A stretch of DNA of 41,017 nt from contig NZ_JABUTB010000018.1 in assembly GCF_021443865.1 (NCBI RefSeq), forward strand, positions 1 to 41,017. Reading direction: 5' to 3'. Under the pieces are notes generated by a model. The model was not told where the DNA came from, made no database searches, and was given only the letters and a program-made list of their open reading frames with translations. Each line of letters starts with the position of its first letter. Within the stretch, counting starts at the first letter, position 1. This stretch comes from Clostridium sp. (lineage in GTDB: Bacteria; Bacillota; Clostridia; Clostridiales; Clostridiaceae). Shown here piece by piece: positions 11,180 to 21,389 of this stretch. The position numbers were made by a program, and so were the translations under genes.

Positions 11180-11785
11180 CTAACCCATAAGAACCTTTAA
11201 ACAATTCTTTATAATATTTTCTATGCTGTCATTTTTATCTACCTTCTTTATAGCTAATTCTGCTTCTTTTTCAGAATATCCTAATGCTAAAAGTGCTCCT
11301 AATGCTTCAGCTATATTATTAGCATTTTCAGGTACTATATCTTCAAAATCTCCTATATTTTCAATACCTTCTGCTAAGTCTTCCTTCTTAATCTTATCTT
11401 TTAATTCTAAAATGATTCTACCTGCTGTTTTTTTACCTATTCCAGGTGCCTTACATAAGTGTTTGTCATCACCCATCATAATTGCATAACGTAGATTATT
11501 AATTCTACTTATAGAAAGCAATGATAATGCAGCTTTAGAACCAACTCCATTTATGGAAATTAAAAGTTTGAACATCTCAAGTTCTTCTTTAGTATCAAAT
11601 CCATATAATCCCAAGAAATCTTCTCTAACTATTTGTTCAAGATAAAGCATTACTTCTTCGTCTATTTTAGGCATAGCTGACATAGTTGCTCCTGAAGTAA
11701 AAATTTTATATCCTATTCCATTATTTTCAACAATTATATAATCCTTATTTATTCCTTTATATCTACCTATTATATATTCGTACAT
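11180..11785 (-). CDS. ruvA: Holliday junction helicase subunit RuvA
   Basis: MYEYIIGRYKGI...REDFLGLYGF...GVGSKAALSLLS...PGIGKKTAGRIILELKDK. Confidence 0.97.
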   Translation of the reverse strand: MYEYIIGRYKGINKDYIIVENNGIGYKIFTSGATMSAMPKIDEEVMLYLEQIVREDFLGLYGFDTKEELEMFKLLISINGVGSKAALSLLSISRINNLRYAIMMGDDKHLCKAPGIGKKTAGRIILELKDKIKKEDLAEGIENIGDFEDIVPENANNIAEALGALLALGYSEKEAELAIKKVDKNDSIENIIKNCLKVLMG

Positions 11786-11954
11786 ACAACTACCCTTTCT
11801 TTATGCCAATACTAAAATTATTTTAATTCAATTTTTAATCTACACTATACTTTATCATTATAGCTAGAATAATTCAAGGCAAAAGAAAGAGCATTAATAA
11901 TTCTAGTTGCCAATATTTACAGCTTATAGCAAATTGTATTATTAAAATCAAACA

Positions 11955-11978
11955 AAAAAACTCCTTTCGGAGTTTTTT
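11955..11978 (-). terminator. Terminator downstream of degV
   Basis: AAAAAAACTCC-TTTC-GGAGTTTTTT. Confidence 0.85.
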
Positions 11979-12002
11979 ATAGATTTATTTTAAATTTTAA
12001 TA

Positions 12003-12869
12003 CTATCTGCTATTTCCAACAAAAAATAATGCCACTGTACCTGGGCCTGAATGGCTACCTACTGCAGGTCCTATATTATTAATTATAATTTCTTTTACTT
12101 TTATTTCACTTAATATTAATTCCTTTAAACTTTCTGCCTCTTCTATACAGTCTCCATGACTAATAAATATAGTTTGATTTTCAGAATCTACAATTTTCTC
12201 TTTAAGTTTGTCAAACAAAGCTTTAATAGATTTTTTTCTGCCCTTTACCTTTGATACTGGAATTAATCTTCCTTCATTATCAACGTGCATAATAGGTTTT
12301 ATGCTTAACATTGTACCTACTATTGCTACTGTACTTGATACTCTACCGCCTCTTTTTAAATGGTTTAAATCATCAACGGTAAACCAATGATTTAATTTAA
12401 GTTTATTTTCTTCAAGCCAATTAATTATATCTTCCTTACTTCTTCCATCCCTTAGCATATTAGCTGCATAATATACAAGTAACCCTAATCCCATAGATGC
12501 ACTTTTGGAATCTATTATAGTAATATCTGCATCTTTTATTTCTTCATCTATAAGTTCTTTTGCTAATCTTGCACTGTTCACACATCCACTTAAAGCTGAT
12601 GAAAACCCAATATAAATTATTGAATATCCTTCACTAACATACTTTCTAAAATTCTTTTCAAAAGTATCAACATTTACTTGTGATGTTGTAGGTAACTTAC
12701 CATTTCTTATAAGAGCATAAAAATCCTTATGTGAAATACTTTTACCTAAATCGTCTGGAATATCTTCTCCATTAATATTTACTCGTATTGACATAACTTG
12801 AATATTATTGTCTTTAACAAAGCTTATAGGTAAATCACAACAAGAGTCCGTGAAAAGTATTGTCTTCAT
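12003..12869 (-). CDS. DegV family fatty-acid-binding protein
   Basis: ILFTDSCCDLP...LPTTSQVNVDTF...IGFSSALSGCVNSA...DSKSASMGLGL. Start moved to MKTILF, preceded by GGAGGAATGTA. Confidence 0.92.
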   Translation of the reverse strand: MKTILFTDSCCDLPISFVKDNNIQVMSIRVNINGEDIPDDLGKSISHKDFYALIRNGKLPTTSQVNVDTFEKNFRKYVSEGYSIIYIGFSSALSGCVNSARLAKELIDEEIKDADITIIDSKSASMGLGLLVYYAANMLRDGRSKEDIINWLEENKLKLNHWFTVDDLNHLKRGGRVSSTVAIVGTMLSIKPIMHVDNEGRLIPVSKVKGRKKSIKALFDKLKEKIVDSENQTIFISHGDCIEEAESLKELILSEIKVKEIIINNIGPAVGSHSGPGTVALFFVGNSR

Positions 12870-12943
12870 TACATTCCTCCTATATTGCAAAAAATATCTT
12901 CATTATAATAATATTTTATTCTTTTATATTTAGTCCTTTTTTA

Positions 12944-14107
12944 TTATATTTCTTCATTTTTACACTGTCTAGATATATTAAGTAGTATTCCCATTGCTCC
13001 TAAGTTAAATACCAAGGATGTTCCACCATAACTAATAAATGGCATAGGAACCCCTGTTACTGGCATTGAACCACTTACAACTGCTATATTAATTATAGCT
13101 TGCAATGCAATAACTGAAATTATTCCTATAGCTAATAAAAACCCATAGTTGTCTCTTGCTTTTACAGCTATTGTGGCTCCTCTAATTACTATAAACACAA
13201 ATAGTAATATAACAAAAACACATCCAATTAATCCAAGCTCCTCACCTATAATTGAAAATATAAAGTCATTATGAGGCTCTGGCATAAATAAAGCCTTTTG
13301 TCTTGAATTACCAAGACCAACTCCAAATATTCCACCTGACCCTAATGCATAAAAGGATTGAATTAATTGATAACTATCTCCAGATGGATCTGCCCAAGGA
13401 TTTAAAAAACTTGTAAGTCTATCTAATCTATAGCTTTGAGAAAATATTAAAGCTAAACCTGCTGCAAAGCCAACTGGTATTAAAGAAAGTAAATGACTAA
13501 GTTTTGCTCCCCCAACCAAAATCATTATAAAGGCAACCATCATAATTATAGCTGTAATACTTAGATTTTTTTCAAGTAATATAAGACCTGCAAAAACAGC
13601 TGCTATACATAAATAAAATATTGTACCTTCGCCAAACTTCTTAATCTTACCCTTTCTTTTATCAATAAGTAAAGCTAAATAAAGAACCATTACATACTTT
13701 GCAAGCTCAGATGGTTGAAAGGATAAGGGTCCTAATCTTATCCATCTTACAGCTCCATTTATATCAGCACCAATAAATAATACTAATACTAAAAGCACTA
13801 TAGTAATTATAACTAACCAAGGAGTAATTTTTCTATAAAAATGATAATCTATAGACATAGTAGCAGCCATACCAATTATACCAACCAATACCCAGGTTAT
13901 TTCTTTTATAAAATAGTATTCTGTATTATAAACATCTTTTTGATACAAGGCATAGTATGAACTTGATGAATATACCATTACAACTCCAATAAAAAGTAAT
14001 AATAATAAACCACATAATAATGCATAATCTATGCTTTTCATATTACTTTTTTTTAATTTTCTTTTTTTAGTTCTGCTTCTTGAATTTACATTATTAACTT
14101 TATTCAT
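12944..14107 (-). CDS. FtsW/RodA/SpoVE family SEDS glycosyltransferase
   Basis: MVYSSSSYYA, IRLGPLSFQPSELAKY, PEPHNDFIFSIIGEELG, PFISYGGTSLVFNLGAMGILLNIS. Confidence 0.93.
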   Translation of the reverse strand: MNKVNNVNSRSRTKKRKLKKSNMKSIDYALLCGLLLLLFIGVVMVYSSSSYYALYQKDVYNTEYYFIKEITWVLVGIIGMAATMSIDYHFYRKITPWLVIITIVLLVLVLFIGADINGAVRWIRLGPLSFQPSELAKYVMVLYLALLIDKRKGKIKKFGEGTIFYLCIAAVFAGLILLEKNLSITAIIMMVAFIMILVGGAKLSHLLSLIPVGFAAGLALIFSQSYRLDRLTSFLNPWADPSGDSYQLIQSFYALGSGGIFGVGLGNSRQKALFMPEPHNDFIFSIIGEELGLIGCVFVILLFVFIVIRGATIAVKARDNYGFLLAIGIISVIALQAIINIAVVSGSMPVTGVPMPFISYGGTSLVFNLGAMGILLNISRQCKNEEI

Positions 14108-14122
14108 CTTATCTCCTATTAA

Positions 14123-16309
14123 CTATTCTTTTAAATCTAAAGAAATCTTCGTTCCTTTCTCAATAACCTTTCCTTCAATAACATTTTGTCCAGCAACTAA
14201 TCCCACTCCATTAGTTGTAAACTTCAAGTTCAAACTATTTAATATTTTAGTAGCTTCTTCCAAAGTTTTCCCTTTTAAATCAGGCATTATAATTTTGTTT
14301 GAATCTATTTTATCCCCTGATAAATTAACACTAATAGTTGATCCCCCTTCTACCAATGCTCCTGGATAAGGCTCCATATTAGTAACCTTAGAAGTAGAAC
14401 CCTCTATTCTCATAGATAAATTATATTCTTCTAATATCTTTTTAGCCTCTGAAAGACTTTTCCCTCTTATTTCTGGTACTACTACCGGTGCTTTTTCTAT
14501 ATATTTTTCTTTATATACTTGTGAATCCATATAATTAAATAACTCTGTAAGCAATGATTTTAATATTGGAGTAGTAACTGGTCCCCCATAATATTGACCT
14601 GCACTTGGCTCATTAACTTTTATATAAATCGTAATTTGAGGATCCTCTACTGGATATAATGCTAATACAGATGATATATATTTATCTGAAGAATAACCAC
14701 CATTTATAGAATCTATAGTTTGAGCAGTTCCTGTTTTTCCTCCTACTCTCCTATCCTTACCCATAAAGCTTCCAATTTCTTGTCCTTGATTAATTGTTCT
14801 TTCTAAATAATCTCTTAAAGTAGACGCTGTTCCTTCAGATATTATTCCCTTTTTAATAGAAGGTTCAAAAACTTTATCAATTACCTTTGTTCCACTAGTA
14901 GTTTCATAACTTATTTTTTTCATTATATGAGGTTGAATTAAATCTCCTCCATTAGCTATAGCATTAAAAGCAGTTAACAATTGAACACTATTTACTGTAT
15001 TAGTTTGTCCAAAAGCAATAGTTGCTAAGTCCATTTCACTCATATCACTAACTGACTTAACAATTCCTTCTGATTCTCCTGGTAAGTCTATATTAGTTAT
15101 TTCACCAAAGCCAAATTTATCAATATATTCTTTAAGTTTTTCACTACCAAGCCTTGCTCCTAATTCCATAAATCCTACATTACAAGAATTTTGTAATATT
15201 TCAGGAAGAGTTTGAGTTCCATGTCCTGATGTATTCCAACATTTTATTATTGTAGAACCAAATCTTACTCCACCATCACAATAAAAAGTATCATTTTCAC
15301 TAGCTGTACCTTCTTCTAAAGTAGCCGCCATAGTAATATTTTTAAATGTTGATCCCGGCTCAAAGGTATCACTAATTGCACTGTCTCTGAACATATTTTG
15401 AAGCTTTTCAAAATCATCTTCTCCAGCAAATTTTTCATAATCTTCATAAGGTGTATTAGGGTTAAAATCTGGTTTGTTTACCATTCCTAATATTTCACCA
15501 GTATGAGGATTCATAACAATTATAGTAACTTCTTTAGCCTTATTATCTTTATATCCTTGTTCTGCAGCTTTTTCAGCTATTAATTGTATATTTTCATCTA
15601 TAGTTAATTCAATATTTTTACCATCTACAGGATTTGAATATTTAACTGTTTGATAAGGTAATTCTCTTAAGCTTCCATCTATTTCTGAAATTTTATTTCC
15701 TGCTATTCCAGTAAGTTCATAATCATATTCTAATTCAATTCCATTTAGACCTATGTTGTCAGAATTTACACTTCCTAGAACATGAGATAAGAAATTATTA
15801 TTAGGATAATATCTTTTTTGGCTAATAGATGTTACTACACCATATATATTTAAAGCTTTAATTCTATCAGAAGTTTCCTTATCTATTCCTTTAACTAATG
15901 TACTGGTAGTTATTTTTACACCATCTTCATTAGTTGGATTTAACTTTCTATTTACCTCTGCTATACTTAGACCTGATGCCTCTGCCAATTGTTTTGCTAC
16001 TTCTTCTTTTGTTGTCTTTTCATCTTGAATGTGTATATCTATGGCTTCTAAATCTAAATCCACAGTATAAACATCTATTGATGTTGCCAGAATAGCACCA
16101 CTTCTATCAACTATGTCTCCTCTTGTTGCTTTTACTATTACATGAGAATTCCATTGTCCTTGAGCCATATGTCTATATTCCTTACTTTTATAAACCATTA
16201 TATATGTTAGTTTCCCAATTAATAATATGAAAACTAAACAAACGCATATGATTACATATAAAGCTCTTTCTCGATTGTTTTTTTTATTACGTTTACTACT
16301 TTTACTCAT
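14123..16309 (-). CDS. Penicillin-binding protein 2 / SpoVD-like transpeptidase with C-terminal PASTA domains
   Basis: PBP dimerisation domain, EPGSTFKNITMAATLEEG, SCNVGFMELG, GGKTGTAQ; two PASTA repeats (VVVPEIRGKSLSEAKKIL, IIMPDLKGKTLEEATKIL). Confidence 0.93.
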   Translation of the reverse strand: MSKSSKRNKKNNRERALYVIICVCLVFILLIGKLTYIMVYKSKEYRHMAQGQWNSHVIVKATRGDIVDRSGAILATSIDVYTVDLDLEAIDIHIQDEKTTKEEVAKQLAEASGLSIAEVNRKLNPTNEDGVKITTSTLVKGIDKETSDRIKALNIYGVVTSISQKRYYPNNNFLSHVLGSVNSDNIGLNGIELEYDYELTGIAGNKISEIDGSLRELPYQTVKYSNPVDGKNIELTIDENIQLIAEKAAEQGYKDNKAKEVTIIVMNPHTGEILGMVNKPDFNPNTPYEDYEKFAGEDDFEKLQNMFRDSAISDTFEPGSTFKNITMAATLEEGTASENDTFYCDGGVRFGSTIIKCWNTSGHGTQTLPEILQNSCNVGFMELGARLGSEKLKEYIDKFGFGEITNIDLPGESEGIVKSVSDMSEMDLATIAFGQTNTVNSVQLLTAFNAIANGGDLIQPHIMKKISYETTSGTKVIDKVFEPSIKKGIISEGTASTLRDYLERTINQGQEIGSFMGKDRRVGGKTGTAQTIDSINGGYSSDKYISSVLALYPVEDPQITIYIKVNEPSAGQYYGGPVTTPILKSLLTELFNYMDSQVYKEKYIEKAPVVVPEIRGKSLSEAKKILEEYNLSMRIEGSTSKVTNMEPYPGALVEGGSTISVNLSGDKIDSNKIIMPDLKGKTLEEATKILNSLNLKFTTNGVGLVAGQNVIEGKVIEKGTKISLDLKE

Positions 16310-16456
16310 CCTCGACCCCCATGGTTGTACTTGTATTTTCATAGGTTTTATTATCTATTATAACAAACATTAAATAATTATGTAAATTACTACATGCTCT
16401 TAAACCTAAATAATTAAGTTAATAACCCTATATTTGTACAAACTCACAAAATAAAA

Positions 16457-16473
16457 AAGGTGGAAACCACCTT
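16457..16473 (-). terminator. Terminator downstream of msrB
   Basis: AAGGTGG-aaa-CCACCTT; minus strand continues TTTTTTATTTT. Confidence 0.75.
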
Positions 16474-16476
16474 ATA

Positions 16477-16917
16477 TTATTTATCAAATAAACTTAAATA
16501 TTCTTCATAGCCTTCTTCTTTCATTTTGTCTTTAGGTATAAATTTCAACGCTGCTGAATTTATACAATATCTAAGTCCTCCTAACTCCTCTGGTCCATCA
16601 CAAAAAACATGTCCTAAATGAGAATCTGAAGATTTACTTCTTACTTCTGTTCTTACCATTCCATGGCTTCTATCTACTTTTTCATTTATTAGCTTTCTAT
16701 CTATAGGCTTTGAAAAAGCAGGCCAGCCACATCCTGATTCAAACTTTGCATCTGATACAAATAAAGGTTCTAAAGAAACTATATCTACATATATTCCTTC
16801 TTCAAAGTTATCGCAATATTCATTTGAATAAGGTGCTTCAGTAGCATTTTCTTGAGTAACCTTATATTGTAATTCTGTTAATCTATTTTTTAATTCATCT
16901 TTATCATATTTATTCAT
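16477..16917 (-). CDS. msrB: Peptide-methionine (R)-S-oxide reductase
   Basis: [41 protein letters not shown]. Start at MNKYDK after GGAGGGTG. Confidence 0.95.
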   Translation of the reverse strand: MNKYDKDELKNRLTELQYKVTQENATEAPYSNEYCDNFEEGIYVDIVSLEPLFVSDAKFESGCGWPAFSKPIDRKLINEKVDRSHGMVRTEVRSKSSDSHLGHVFCDGPEELGGLRYCINSAALKFIPKDKMKEEGYEEYLSLFDK

Positions 16918-16962
16918 TTTTTCACCCTCCATTTATTTATATGTAATTATTACAATAATTTT

Positions 16963-17346
16963 TTATTTATTTTTTGTGATAAATATTCTTTTTACTATAG
17001 TTTGTGGTGGATTAGTTTTAGTCATAGCTTCACTTACTCTCATATAAACTAAATCCCCCTTTTGAAATTCTATCTTTTCTTTTTTATCGTTTGAAGAGTT
17101 CATAACTTTAGTTGTATCATCAATTATACCTACAACTTTTATTTTGTTTACCTCTTTATCTTTGATATAACCTTCAACTGTTATTCTAATAGATTTACTA
17201 TCTTCACTTTTTTCTACGTTTAATATTTCACCAATAATAATTGGGCTTTTAGCATTTATTGTTTTATCTGGCTCTGCAGCACCAATTAGTATAGAAGAAA
17301 ATATTAATAATGAGCAAATTACTAGTAATGATTTTTTTAATTTCAT
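16963..17346 (-). CDS. Secreted hypothetical protein with N-terminal signal peptide
   Basis: MKLKKSLLVICSLLIFSSILIGAAEPD signal-like N-terminus; start after GGAGGTTTATT. Confidence 0.55.
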   Translation of the reverse strand: MKLKKSLLVICSLLIFSSILIGAAEPDKTINAKSPIIIGEILNVEKSEDSKSIRITVEGYIKDKEVNKIKVVGIIDDTTKVMNSSNDKKEKIEFQKGDLVYMRVSEAMTKTNPPQTIVKRIFITKNK

Positions 17347-17402
17347 AATAAACCTCCTTGAATTAAAATCATTATTAGTTTTAAGCAAATCTATATAAAT
17401 AT

Positions 17403-18014
17403 TCATTTTTTTGATATATAACTATTATCTTTAATATAAAATCTCCATAAAAAATCCTTAGCTTCTTCAGCATAATCAATTCCTATTCTTTTTGTCTCAA
17501 TTATTTCAAAATTTTTATTTGGATTATGTTCTAAATATAAATCACCTTGTAAGTATAATTTTTTATAATTATCACTTTTTGTTATACTAAGGGCACTACA
17601 CAGCTTTGCAGGTCCATTAGTAAGATTCTTTTTTTGAGCTTTAGTTAGTTCTTCATAATTCTTATTAAATCTAATGTTAGCAAGGTAATCAAAGTTATCT
17701 AATGGTTCAACTGCCCTTATTAAAACAGCTTCTGGCTCATCTTTTTTATTAGTTACAATATTAAGGCAATAATATAATCCATAAATGAAGTAAACGTAAG
17801 CTATACCTCCATCCTCAAAAAGAGGTTTTGTCCTTTCAGTCTTTTTATAATTGTAAGCATGGCAAGCCTTATCAGTAGCTCCAATATAACTTTCAGTTTC
17901 AACAATCATAGTTTTAATCTTTTTGCCATTAACTTCTCTTATAAGAAAATCACCTAATATATTTTTAGCTATGTCTATTGCTCCCTTTTGATAAAATTCC
18001 TTATCTATCATCAT
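17403..18014 (-). CDS. DNA-3-methyladenine glycosylase (AAG/MPG family)
   Basis: [18 protein letters not shown]...[15 protein letters not shown]...AVLIRAVEP...[11 protein letters not shown]. Confidence 0.92.
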   Translation of the reverse strand: MMIDKEFYQKGAIDIAKNILGDFLIREVNGKKIKTMIVETESYIGATDKACHAYNYKKTERTKPLFEDGGIAYVYFIYGLYYCLNIVTNKKDEPEAVLIRAVEPLDNFDYLANIRFNKNYEELTKAQKKNLTNGPAKLCSALSITKSDNYKKLYLQGDLYLEHNPNKNFEIIETKRIGIDYAEEAKDFLWRFYIKDNSYISKK

Positions 18015-18159
18015 ATTTCTTCTCCAAACTATTTTTATATTTATAATTATATATTATTTTTTATTTTTCTTTATTATTTATTCCTTAATTTTTCATTTCA
18101 CTTATTTTTTTCTCTTTTATTGAAATAATAAATATTATAAAAACAAGGTGGTGCTACTT

Positions 18160-18513
18160 ATGTTAGAAAACTTTATAAAGATTATTCTTCCCCCATTAAT
18201 AAATATACTAGAACTAATAGGTATTTTTGTTATATGCGTAGGTTCTTCTAAAGCCTTTTATCACTATATAATGTCACTAATTAAAGGTACTCATTATCCA
18301 TTAAAATGGGAATATGCAAATTCAATGGCAACAGCTCTTGAATTTAAACTTGCAGCAGAAATTCTTAAAACAGTTATTATTCGAAATATTAATGAATTAA
18401 TTATCTTAGGTTCAATAACTCTAATAAGAGGATTTTTAACACTAATAATCCATTGGGAAATGAAATCAGAAAACCCAAACAAAGAAAAAAATAGCAAAGA
18501 TAAAGGAGCTTAA
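18160..18513 (+). CDS. DUF1622-like membrane protein
   Basis: MLENFIKIILPPLINILELIGIFVICVGSSKAFYHY...ALEFKLAAEILKTVI; SD AAGGTGGTG before ATG at 18160. Only convincing complete plus-strand CDS in the window. Confidence 0.8.
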   Translation: MLENFIKIILPPLINILELIGIFVICVGSSKAFYHYIMSLIKGTHYPLKWEYANSMATALEFKLAAEILKTVIIRNINELIILGSITLIRGFLTLIIHWEMKSENPNKEKNSKDKGA

Positions 18514-18538
18514 CAAGCTCCCATATCTTCGCTATTTT
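18488..18538 (+). terminator. Long terminator hairpin overlapping the DUF1622-like stop codon
   Basis: AAAATAGC AAAGATA a AGGAGCTT aac AAGCTCC c ATATCTT c GCTATTTT. Confidence 0.75.
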
Positions 18539-18653
18539 AAATTATTTAATGACTTTATGGTTCTTTTATTATATAAAATATTTTAAACTCATAAACTATA
18601 TAGTTTATTATAGCTCTTTTCGTCATATTGTCAATAACTTTAAAATATATTTC

Positions 18654-18860
18654 TTACCATTCTATTACAAGAACACTAACCTCATCTTTTGTTAAAGATA
18701 CCTTGTATCCATTAAAAATAAGCCAAGTTAAAAGTTCCTTTTGCATTTCTTCATTATTACAAACTATTAAAGCAGAAATCTTATTTAAATTCCTTTCTTT
18801 TGCATAATTAATATGATCTAAAATTTTTCTTTTTTGATTTAATATTAAATGGTCAACCAT
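18654..18860 (-). CDS. Small hypothetical protein
   Basis: MVDHLILNQKRKILDHINYAKERNLNKISALIVCNNEEMQKELLTWLIFNGYKVSLTKDEVSVLVIEW; SD GGAAGGGGAG. Confidence 0.55.
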   Translation of the reverse strand: MVDHLILNQKRKILDHINYAKERNLNKISALIVCNNEEMQKELLTWLIFNGYKVSLTKDEVSVLVIEW

Positions 18861-18963
18861 AAATATCTCCCCTTCCATAACCTATAATATTCCTATAAAT
18901 ATAATATTATGTTAATTATTTTCTGGGAAATATTTACATTTATAAATTAAAGAAGAGATATTT

Positions 18964-20388
18964 TTAATTTATATCTTCTTTAATTACTCCTATGGCAACA
19001 CCTAGTATACTTACATTTCTATTAGCTAAATCAATTGGTGAGTATAATGAATTGGCTGGCATCAATTTAGGATTTTCATCATTTAAATTTAATGTTTTTA
19101 ATGTAGCTTCACCATCTAAATTAGCAGCTACTATATCATTATGATTTGCATTTGCTTGCTTTTTGATTACAACCAAATCTCCGTTACAGATATTCTTATC
19201 TACCATGGAGTCACCCTTTACTCTTAATATAAAGGTATCCTTTCCTCTTTCAAGCCAGTACTTAGGTAAATAAAATGTACCTTCTATATTATCATTCATT
19301 TCAATAGGATTACCTGCAGCTATATTGCTAAACATAGGTAAGTCTACTAATTCCTCTTTATTATATATCGTATTATCATTATCAAATATTTCTTTATCAT
19401 TAGATGCTGTATCTATGTTAAACTCTACTATATCTTTATTTTTTAAATTTATATATTTGAATTTCTCTATAGTATTAATTACCTTCTTTTTCTTTTCAAA
19501 CTTTAACTTGAAGCTAAAGCTTTTTCCTTTAACATCAACACCTAGACTATTAAATTTTCTTCCTTTTATCATCCATGAGTTTTCTTTATTATTTAGTTCA
19601 CTATTAAGTATAAAGATAAAAGATGAATATGACTTTTCTTTATAAATAGCCTTTATAAAATCTATTTCAGCTTTAGTTAATCTTTCAATATCATCTAAAA
19701 ATACATGGCTGTATATACCATTGTATTTTTTTACATACTCAAGAGCAAATAGAATATGATCATATTTATCAATAAGTGAATTCATATATAGTTTATTATT
19801 ATACATATCTTTAATACTATAAATTGATTCTCTTGTATATGATGATTTCTTAATTCTATTTTTTCTGCCCTTTCTATCTACACTTAAATATTCCTCTAAG
19901 GTTAGATTACTAGCTTTAATCCATAATATTTCATCTAGTAAAAAATCTAATGTAGCCTTTTCAATAAACTTAGATTTTTTATAAAACTTCTCTATTTCAT
20001 CTTTTAAGCCTTCTAATATACTTAATGCTTCTTTTTTGTCTACTATTTTAAATACTTGTCCCTTTTCTCTTATATAAGCATTATAATATGTATTAATTAG
20101 TTCCTCAAAAGTCATTATATTTACTCTATTGGTTTCTAATGAAAATAATGAATAGAAATGTTCTTGATTATTTTCTTTATTATATAGATTATAAACATCA
20201 GTATTTTTACTATAATTAGAAGTAACAAATAGTATTTTATCATCTTCATAAAGGCAATAGTTATTTTCTAAGTTTAAAGCTTTATAAATTGAAGCTGTAC
20301 TTTTACCTGTACCTTCCTTACCCTTTAATACTTGATACCCGGATGATTTATGTCTTATAAACTTATTTTGTGCTTTAGTTAATTCCAT
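18964..20388 (-). CDS. UvrD/SF1-like ATPase half fused to a C-terminal LexA/S24 self-cleavage domain
   Basis: N-term LTKAQNKFIRH and Walker A GKEGTGKSTAS, Walker B-like HVFLDDIERLTKAEIDFI; C-term FSNIAAGNPIE (Ala-Gly site), VKGDSMVDKNICNGDLVVI (Ser), DGEATLKTL (Lys). Confidence 0.85.
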   Translation of the reverse strand: MELTKAQNKFIRHKSSGYQVLKGKEGTGKSTASIYKALNLENNYCLYEDDKILFVTSNYSKNTDVYNLYNKENNQEHFYSLFSLETNRVNIMTFEELINTYYNAYIREKGQVFKIVDKKEALSILEGLKDEIEKFYKKSKFIEKATLDFLLDEILWIKASNLTLEEYLSVDRKGRKNRIKKSSYTRESIYSIKDMYNNKLYMNSLIDKYDHILFALEYVKKYNGIYSHVFLDDIERLTKAEIDFIKAIYKEKSYSSFIFILNSELNNKENSWMIKGRKFNSLGVDVKGKSFSFKLKFEKKKKVINTIEKFKYINLKNKDIVEFNIDTASNDKEIFDNDNTIYNKEELVDLPMFSNIAAGNPIEMNDNIEGTFYLPKYWLERGKDTFILRVKGDSMVDKNICNGDLVVIKKQANANHNDIVAANLDGEATLKTLNLNDENPKLMPANSLYSPIDLANRNVSILGVAIGVIKEDIN

Positions 20389-20482
20389 GATTTCACCGCC
20401 TTAATACATGTCCAATTATTTATGTATTTTTATAATATATTTTATCTAGATTTCTGTCAAACAATAAAACAAATTATAATTA

Positions 20483-20529
20483 AAGGATAGTAAATTAGAC
20501 TATAACCCATAGACTACTTTACTATCCTT
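20483..20529 (-). terminator. Long hairpin downstream of ecfT
   Basis: AAGGATAGTAAATTAGACTAT-aaccc-ATAGACTACTTTACTATCCTT, 21-nt arms with two mismatches. Confidence 0.65.
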
Positions 20530-20561
20530 ATTAAAGTTTAATTAAGTCTATATTTTTTATT

Positions 20562-21389
20562 TTATATAAAGGGATTATAAAATCTTCCGTTGTTAACTTT
20601 AACAGATATTATAGCTATAATTAACAAGGCTATAGCTAAAGCTATTGTAATATAATCACCTTTTTCAAATTTTCTTCCATTATACCAAGTACGTTTTTTA
20701 TTTTTTCCAAAGGCTCTTAGCTCCATAGCTGAACTAATGCTTTCTATTCTATCTAAGCTTGAAAATATTAATGGCATTAATATTGAAGCTGAATTTTTAA
20801 TTCTTTTTGTTATCTTTTCTTTTTTAGACATATCTATTCCTCTTGCTTGTTGTGCAAAGGATATATCTTGATAATCTCTTTGAACATCTGGAATATATCT
20901 TAAAGCAATTGAAACAGAATAAGCTATTTTATAATTAACACCAATTCTATTTAATGAGGCAGCAAATTCACTTGGATTAGTTGCTACCATAAATAATAGT
21001 GCCATTGGTATTATAGAAAAATATTTTATTGTTATATTAAATTGATAAAATATTTGTTCTAATGTTAATGTATATGGTCCTACAATTTTAAATAAATCAG
21101 TTCTACTTCCATATATTTTCACTCCTTCATAGGGTGAAAAAATAAAAATTGCTAAATTATTTAGTAATAAAAATACTAATATAAAATATAGTACAAAGGA
21201 AACTTGTTTAAATTCTACTTTTGATATTTTAAATACTACTATACTTACAATAAACATTAAAATAAGAACTCTAGTATCATAAGTAATCATTGATGCCACT
21301 GCCCATATTATAAAAGCAATTAACTTAGCTGCACCAGTTAATCTATGAATAGGGGAATCTATATTTGAATACTCTAACATTTTGCTCAT
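20562..21389 (-). CDS. ecfT: ECF transporter transmembrane subunit EcfT
   Basis: SPIHRLTGAAKLIAF...ALRYIPDVQRDYQDISFAQQARGID...SSAMELRAFGKNKKRT. Confidence 0.9.
   Translation of the reverse strand: MSKMLEYSNIDSPIHRLTGAAKLIAFIIWAVASMITYDTRVLILMFIVSIVVFKISKVEFKQVSFVLYFILVFLLLNNLAIFIFSPYEGVKIYGSRTDLFKIVGPYTLTLEQIFYQFNITIKYFSIIPMALLFMVATNPSEFAASLNRIGVNYKIAYSVSIALRYIPDVQRDYQDISFAQQARGIDMSKKEKITKRIKNSASILMPLIFSSLDRIESISSAMELRAFGKNKKRTWYNGRKFEKGDYITIALAIALLIIAIISVKVNNGRFYNPFI

Noticed and set aside
18294-18497. Minus-strand ORF of 67 aa
   Set aside because: Antisense to the DUF1622-like gene, which has a clear SD and its own terminator.
20389-20482. LexA box upstream of the SF1-LexA fusion
   Set aside because: No GAAC-N4-GTTC-like palindrome found, so SOS control by canonical LexA is not supported from sequence.
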